From Gaiellasilicea sp963761905 (lineage in GTDB: Bacteria; Actinomycetota; Thermoleophilia; Gaiellales; Gaiellaceae), in NCBI GenBank assembly GCA_963761905.1, contig CAVXIQ010000001.1, positions 292,869-356,868 of the forward strand: 64,000 nucleotides of DNA, given 5' to 3'. A program made the translations under genes and the position numbers. This document shows positions 60,737-64,000 of this stretch, piece after piece; position 1 is the first letter of the stretch; each line of letters begins with the position of its first letter. The notes under the pieces were generated by a model. That model saw only the letters and a program-made list of their open reading frames with translations, was not told the origin of the DNA and searched no databases.

Positions 60737-63483
60737 GAGGGCAGCACGCGGGCGAGCTCCGTCCTCGAGCGAATCCCGAGCTTCGCGTAGACGTGCGAGA
60801 GATGCGTCTCGACGGTGCGCTCGGCGAGGAAGAGCGAGGCCGCGACCTCGCGATTCGTGCGCCCCTCTGCGACGAGCGCGGCAACGCGCTGCTCCGCCGG
60901 CGTCAGACCTTCCTCTCGGATCCGGCCGCCGATGCTGCCGAGCTCCCCCCGCGCCCTCTCCGCCCAACCCGCGGCGCCGATCGCCTCGAAGCCGGCGAGC
61001 GCCGCCTCGATCGCCTCGCGCGCCGAACGCTTCTGGCGCGCACGGCGGCGCGTGATCCCGAGCAGGAGGAGCGCCCTCGCCCGCCCGAAGGGGTCTCCGG
61101 CCCCCTCGTGGAGCGTCACCGCCACTTCGAGCAGCTCGATCGCCCGGTCGATCTCACCGTCCGCTGCGGCGACGACCCCTCGGCAGCGGGCGATCTCGGC
61201 CGGCGCCCGTTGGTGCCCGAGCTTCAGCGCGTCGGCCTCCCACAGCTCGAGGAGAGCCAACGCGTCGGCCGCCGGACGTCCGACCTCGAGCAGCGCCTCG
61301 ACGTGATCGGCGATGTGGATCGCGATCGAGGTCGAGAAGCCCGCCGCGGCGGCCTGCTCGGCGTAGATCTCGAAGCGCTCGAGAGCCCGCAGGGGCTCTC
61401 CGGCCCAGAGGTCGAGAGTCCCGAGCTGCGCCAGCGCAGCGCGACCGGTCGACATACCGCCCTGCGCCTCGGCGTAGACGTGAGCCCGGGCGGCGAGGTC
61501 TCGTGCTAGCTGCACGTCGCCTTGGTGCGCGGCGATTCTGGCGAGCGGTAGGTGCGCCGCCGGCTCGTCGAGCTCGTGACCCGCGTACTGGAACATGAGC
61601 TCGCGCGACCGTTCCGCGTACCCTCGCGCGAGCGCCAAACGACCCGCCCGTTCCTCGGCCAGCGCGAGGTACCACAGCGCCGAAGCCTCGGCCGGCTCGT
61701 CGTTTCCGGCGGTCGATCGCGAAGCGTGCTCGAACACCGAACGCGCCTCGGCGATCCTCCCCGACCAGAGGAGGCAGTGCCCCCAGGCGCTCGTGGCAGC
61801 CTCGATCGTTGGTGGCATCGCCGGCCTGACGAGCGAGCTCGACTGCCCGCTGGGCGAGCGCGAATGCCTCCGGCTCTCCCTGGTTGAAGCGAATGACCGC
61901 GAGAGTCGCAAGCGTTCGAGCCTCGAGCAGGTCACTCCCGAGCTGCTCGGCCAGCGCTACCGCCCTGTGCGCGTGCGCCTCTGCGGCGGCCAGGCCCTCC
62001 GTGACTCGCAGGCTGAACGCGAGCTCGCGGTGAAGCTCGAGCTCGAGCTCGGGCGGCAGACCGGGCTCGCGAAGAGCCTGGCGGCAATGGTCGACTCCGG
62101 TGCTGACGTCGATCGCGTTCTCGACTTCGGCGAGCAGCCCCAGCGCCTCCGCGCGGGACGGGCCGGGCGGCGCCGCCTCGACGAGCTCTCGCGCAAGCGT
62201 CGAGGCGCGCGGCGCCGACCCTGCCGCCAGATGATCTCGTGCCGCCTGGATGATGCGCCGGCGGCGATCGGCCTCCCTGGTTCGCGGAGTGGCCTGCGCC
62301 GCCGCCTCGCCGAGCTCCGCTGCCACCCACGGAGCGCCGCGGGCTCGCGCGAGCTCGACCGCTTCCTCCAATTGCCGGGCGGTCGCGGCATCCTCTCCCT
62401 CGAGCGCCGCAGCGACGTGGCGTGCTCGCGCGACGGGGTCGTCCGCCGCGACAGAGGCCAACCGATGCGCTGTTCGACGCTCGGCGACCGTGGCTTCGGC
62501 GATCGCCGCCGACGCCAGCAGCGGATGCGTGAACCGGATCACGCCGTTCGCGCGCTCGACCACGTCCCCAGCGACCGCAGGAGCGAGCGTCTCCTCGTCG
62601 ATTCCGGCTGCGTCCATGACCTCGAGCGCGGGCGAGCCGGTCACAGCCACGACGAGCAGCGCCTTTCTCGTCTCCTCCGGCAGCGCGCGCAGCCGCTCGC
62701 CGACGAGGTGCTCGAGCGAGTCGGGTACCGGCAGCGGCTGCGCGGGATCGAGCGGCGCCCCCGCGTCGAGCGCCCGCGCCAGCTCGAGCGCGAAGAAGGG
62801 ATTGCCGCCCGATGCATCGTGCAGCCGCAGCAGGGTCGGACGTGGGAATCTGACTCCGAGCCGGTCACGGATGAGACCCTGGATCGCGCCGACGCTCAGC
62901 GGCCCGACGGACAGTCGCTCGACCGCTCCGGGGAGCGCAGGCTCGAGCGCCGCCGGCGCTTCGCCGCGGCGGGCGAGGAGGATCGCGATCGGCTCGCGGT
63001 CAAGCCGACGCAGCGCGAACGAGAGCGCATTCGCGGACGCCGGATCGAGCCACTGGACGTCGTCGATCGCGAGCACGAGCGCGCCGCGCTTCGCCAGCTC
63101 CAGCAGCGTGTCGTGCACCGCCACCGCGACGGCGCGCGGGTCGGCGGAGAGACCGTCCTCCCCCTCGAGCAGGAGCGCCGCCGCGAGCGCTCGCCGGCGC
63201 GGCGCGGAGAGCTCCGGCAGCACTTCGGCGGCGGCGTCCGCCAGGAGGTCGCCGAGCCCCGCATGGGCGAGACCCTGCTCGGTGTGTGCGGGCCGCGCCG
63301 TCAGCACGCGCAGCCCGCGCTCGTGCGCCGCGTCGACGCCCGCCAGCCAGAGCGTCGACTTGCCGATTCCCGCCTCGCCCTCGAGCACGAGGGCGCCCGG
63401 CCCCGCGCCGGTTCCGCGGCCCGCTCGACGAAGCCCTGCAACGCGGCGACTTCGTCGTCCCGACCAACGATGTCCGCTGCCAT
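60733..63483 (-). CDS. large LuxR-family (LAL) ATPase regulator 3 (two frame breaks)
   Basis: Start at ATG 63481-63483 (MAADIVGRDDEVAALQGFVERAAE). Between about 63392 and 63412 one base is missing, after which the frame reads ALVLEGEAGIGKSTLWLAG (Walker A) and VLAIDDVQWLDPASANALSFALRRL (Walker B). An extra base near 61810 breaks the sensor region; removing it gives AGDATTIEAATSAWGHCLLW. The C-terminal HTH is LTPAEQRVAALVAEGRTNREVAASLFLAERTVETHLSHVYAKLGIRSRTELARVLPS, nearly identical to regulator 1. About 916 residues. Its stop overlaps the regulator 2 start. Confidence 0.85.
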
Positions 63484-63551
63484 CTCGGGTCAATGCTGAC
63501 ACGGGACGACGCCGATTTCGACCGCTTCCGGGCGCTAGCCCTCCGTGTTCC

Positions 63552-63680
63552 GGCTCCGGCGTGACGGATGGCAACGGCCTAGCGACGGTCGTGCTCGGCG
63601 CACAGAGGCCGCGGACGCTGCGCGTGACCGCATCCCGCGCCGGCTACGTCGAGGACACGATCGGAGTTCGCTGTTGTTGA
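63552..63680 (+). pseudogene. truncated C-terminal remnant of an Ig-like surface protein
   Basis: The plus strand reads GSGVTDGNGLATVVLGAQRP and then RTLRVTASRAGYVEDTIGVRCC to a stop at 63680. This is the ending of a bacterial Ig-like or carboxypeptidase-regulatory beta-sandwich (V-T-D-x-N-G-x-A-T-V and V-T-A-S-R-A-G-Y). Nothing upstream continues it, because the divergent regulator 3 gene begins at 63483. It looks like the tail of a gene cut off by the cluster. Confidence 0.5.
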
Positions 63681-63736
63681 CCGACCTCTAGCCGTCGTGG
63701 CGGCCGGTTCAGCTGCCGCCTGACGCCACTCGCCGC

Positions 63737-63928
63737 TCAGCGGCCGAGCAGGCCGAACGTGAGGCGGCGCAGCCGGGCGCGGCGGCGGGCGACGTACTCG
63801 TCCCACTCGCGCAGACGTTCGGCGCGCCGAGCGACCATCGCACGGAACTCGGCGTCTTCCTGCGCCCACTCCGCCTTCTGCTGCTCATACGCGCGCCGCT
63901 CCTCAGGAGTCATCCTCTTCCTCTTCAT
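63737..63928 (-). CDS. small highly charged protein
   Basis: A 63-residue protein: MKRKRMTPEERRAYEQQKAEWAQEDAEFRAMVARRAERLREWDEYVARRRARLRRLTFGLLGR. It is helical and arginine- and glutamate-rich, with a coiled-coil look. Its ATG lies inside the end of the upstream partial gene (20-base overlap), which supports translation. The function is unknown. Confidence 0.55.
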   Translation of the reverse strand: MKRKRMTPEERRAYEQQKAEWAQEDAEFRAMVARRAERLREWDEYVARRRARLRRLTFGLLGR

Positions 63929-64000
63929 CGGTGATCTCCAGTCTTTCGAGAATGAGATTCAGCTTCGCATCGATCGACATCAACTTCGAAATGATGCCAT
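63909..64000 (-). CDS. C-terminal end of an acidic helical protein, start outside window
   Basis: The minus strand is open from the window edge to TGA 63909-63911 and reads GIISKLMSIDAKLNLILERLEI followed by TDEEEEDDS. The I-D-A-K-L-N-L-I-L-E heptads suggest a short coiled coil with an acidic tail. It overlaps the next gene by 20 bases. Only 30 residues are visible, so the identity is unknown. Confidence 0.5.

Noticed and set aside
61595..63499. 634-codon plus-strand frame over regulator 3
   Set aside because: Antisense to the LAL regulator; arginine-rich with no family features.
1..64000. CRISPR arrays, insertion sequences, integrases, rRNA
   Set aside because: No regularly spaced direct repeats, transposase or integrase motifs, or rRNA sequence were seen on either strand.

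Overview
The window is very GC-rich chromosomal DNA from an actinobacterium, most likely class Thermoleophilia (Gaiellales or Solirubrobacterales type). This rests on the gene order rne-rplU-rpmA-obgE-nadD-rsfS, the KGD-type 2-oxoglutarate dehydrogenase E1, a futalosine-pathway nucleosidase, a UdgX-type uracil-DNA glycosylase, frequent GTG and TTG starts, and many GTGA/ATGA stop-start overlaps. The taxonomic call is inference from protein flavour. No plasmid, phage, transposase or CRISPR signal was seen.

Layout. 1-3010: a truncated M29 aminopeptidase and small soluble enzymes (cupin, DHFR-like reductase, GNAT). 3147-9037: a housekeeping operon with RNase E/G, ribosomal proteins L21 and L27, the Obg GTPase, NAD synthesis and ribosome silencing. 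9039-22298: a secreted BNR/RTX protein, tRNA-Ala(GGC), an MDR reductase, a DUF72 protein, a secreted glycosidase, a group 1/2 sigma factor, 2-oxoglutarate dehydrogenase E1, a proline-rich exported protein and a HAMP-GGDEF diguanylate cyclase. 22365-33924: UdgX, a heterodimeric ABC exporter, a ribbon-helix-helix regulator with DUF4097, a secreted lipase, a tandem GNAT, an ABC-F protein and small proteins. 34027-49953: a probable selenocysteine-containing TlpA-like lipoprotein, small membrane proteins, DUF1385, a methyltransferase, tRNA-Ala(UGC), an M36 protease, a ferritin, peptidases, an ABC transporter and the futalosine-pathway enzyme. 50940-63483: a single-strand accessory cluster of three large LuxR-family ATPase regulators, three small DUF4242-like proteins, a membrane-anchored cupin and two exported PAP2/vanadium-haloperoxidase-like proteins. 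After it come a gene remnant and two small genes.

Two observations stand out. First, the TlpA-like lipoprotein at 34027-34542 has an in-frame TGA exactly at the first cysteine of its W-C-x-x-C motif. The TGA is followed by a SECIS-like hairpin with a GGUC apical loop, so the protein is probably a selenoprotein. Second, the 50.9-63.5 kb cluster repeats a module of regulator, small DUF4242 protein and PAP2/haloperoxidase with overlapping reading frames. It may be a co-regulated exported redox or halogenation system.

At least twelve sites in nine genes carry single-base frame disruptions, nearly all apparent +1 insertions. That looks like sequencing or assembly error rather than decay. Those genes are annotated across the break, with the break position given.
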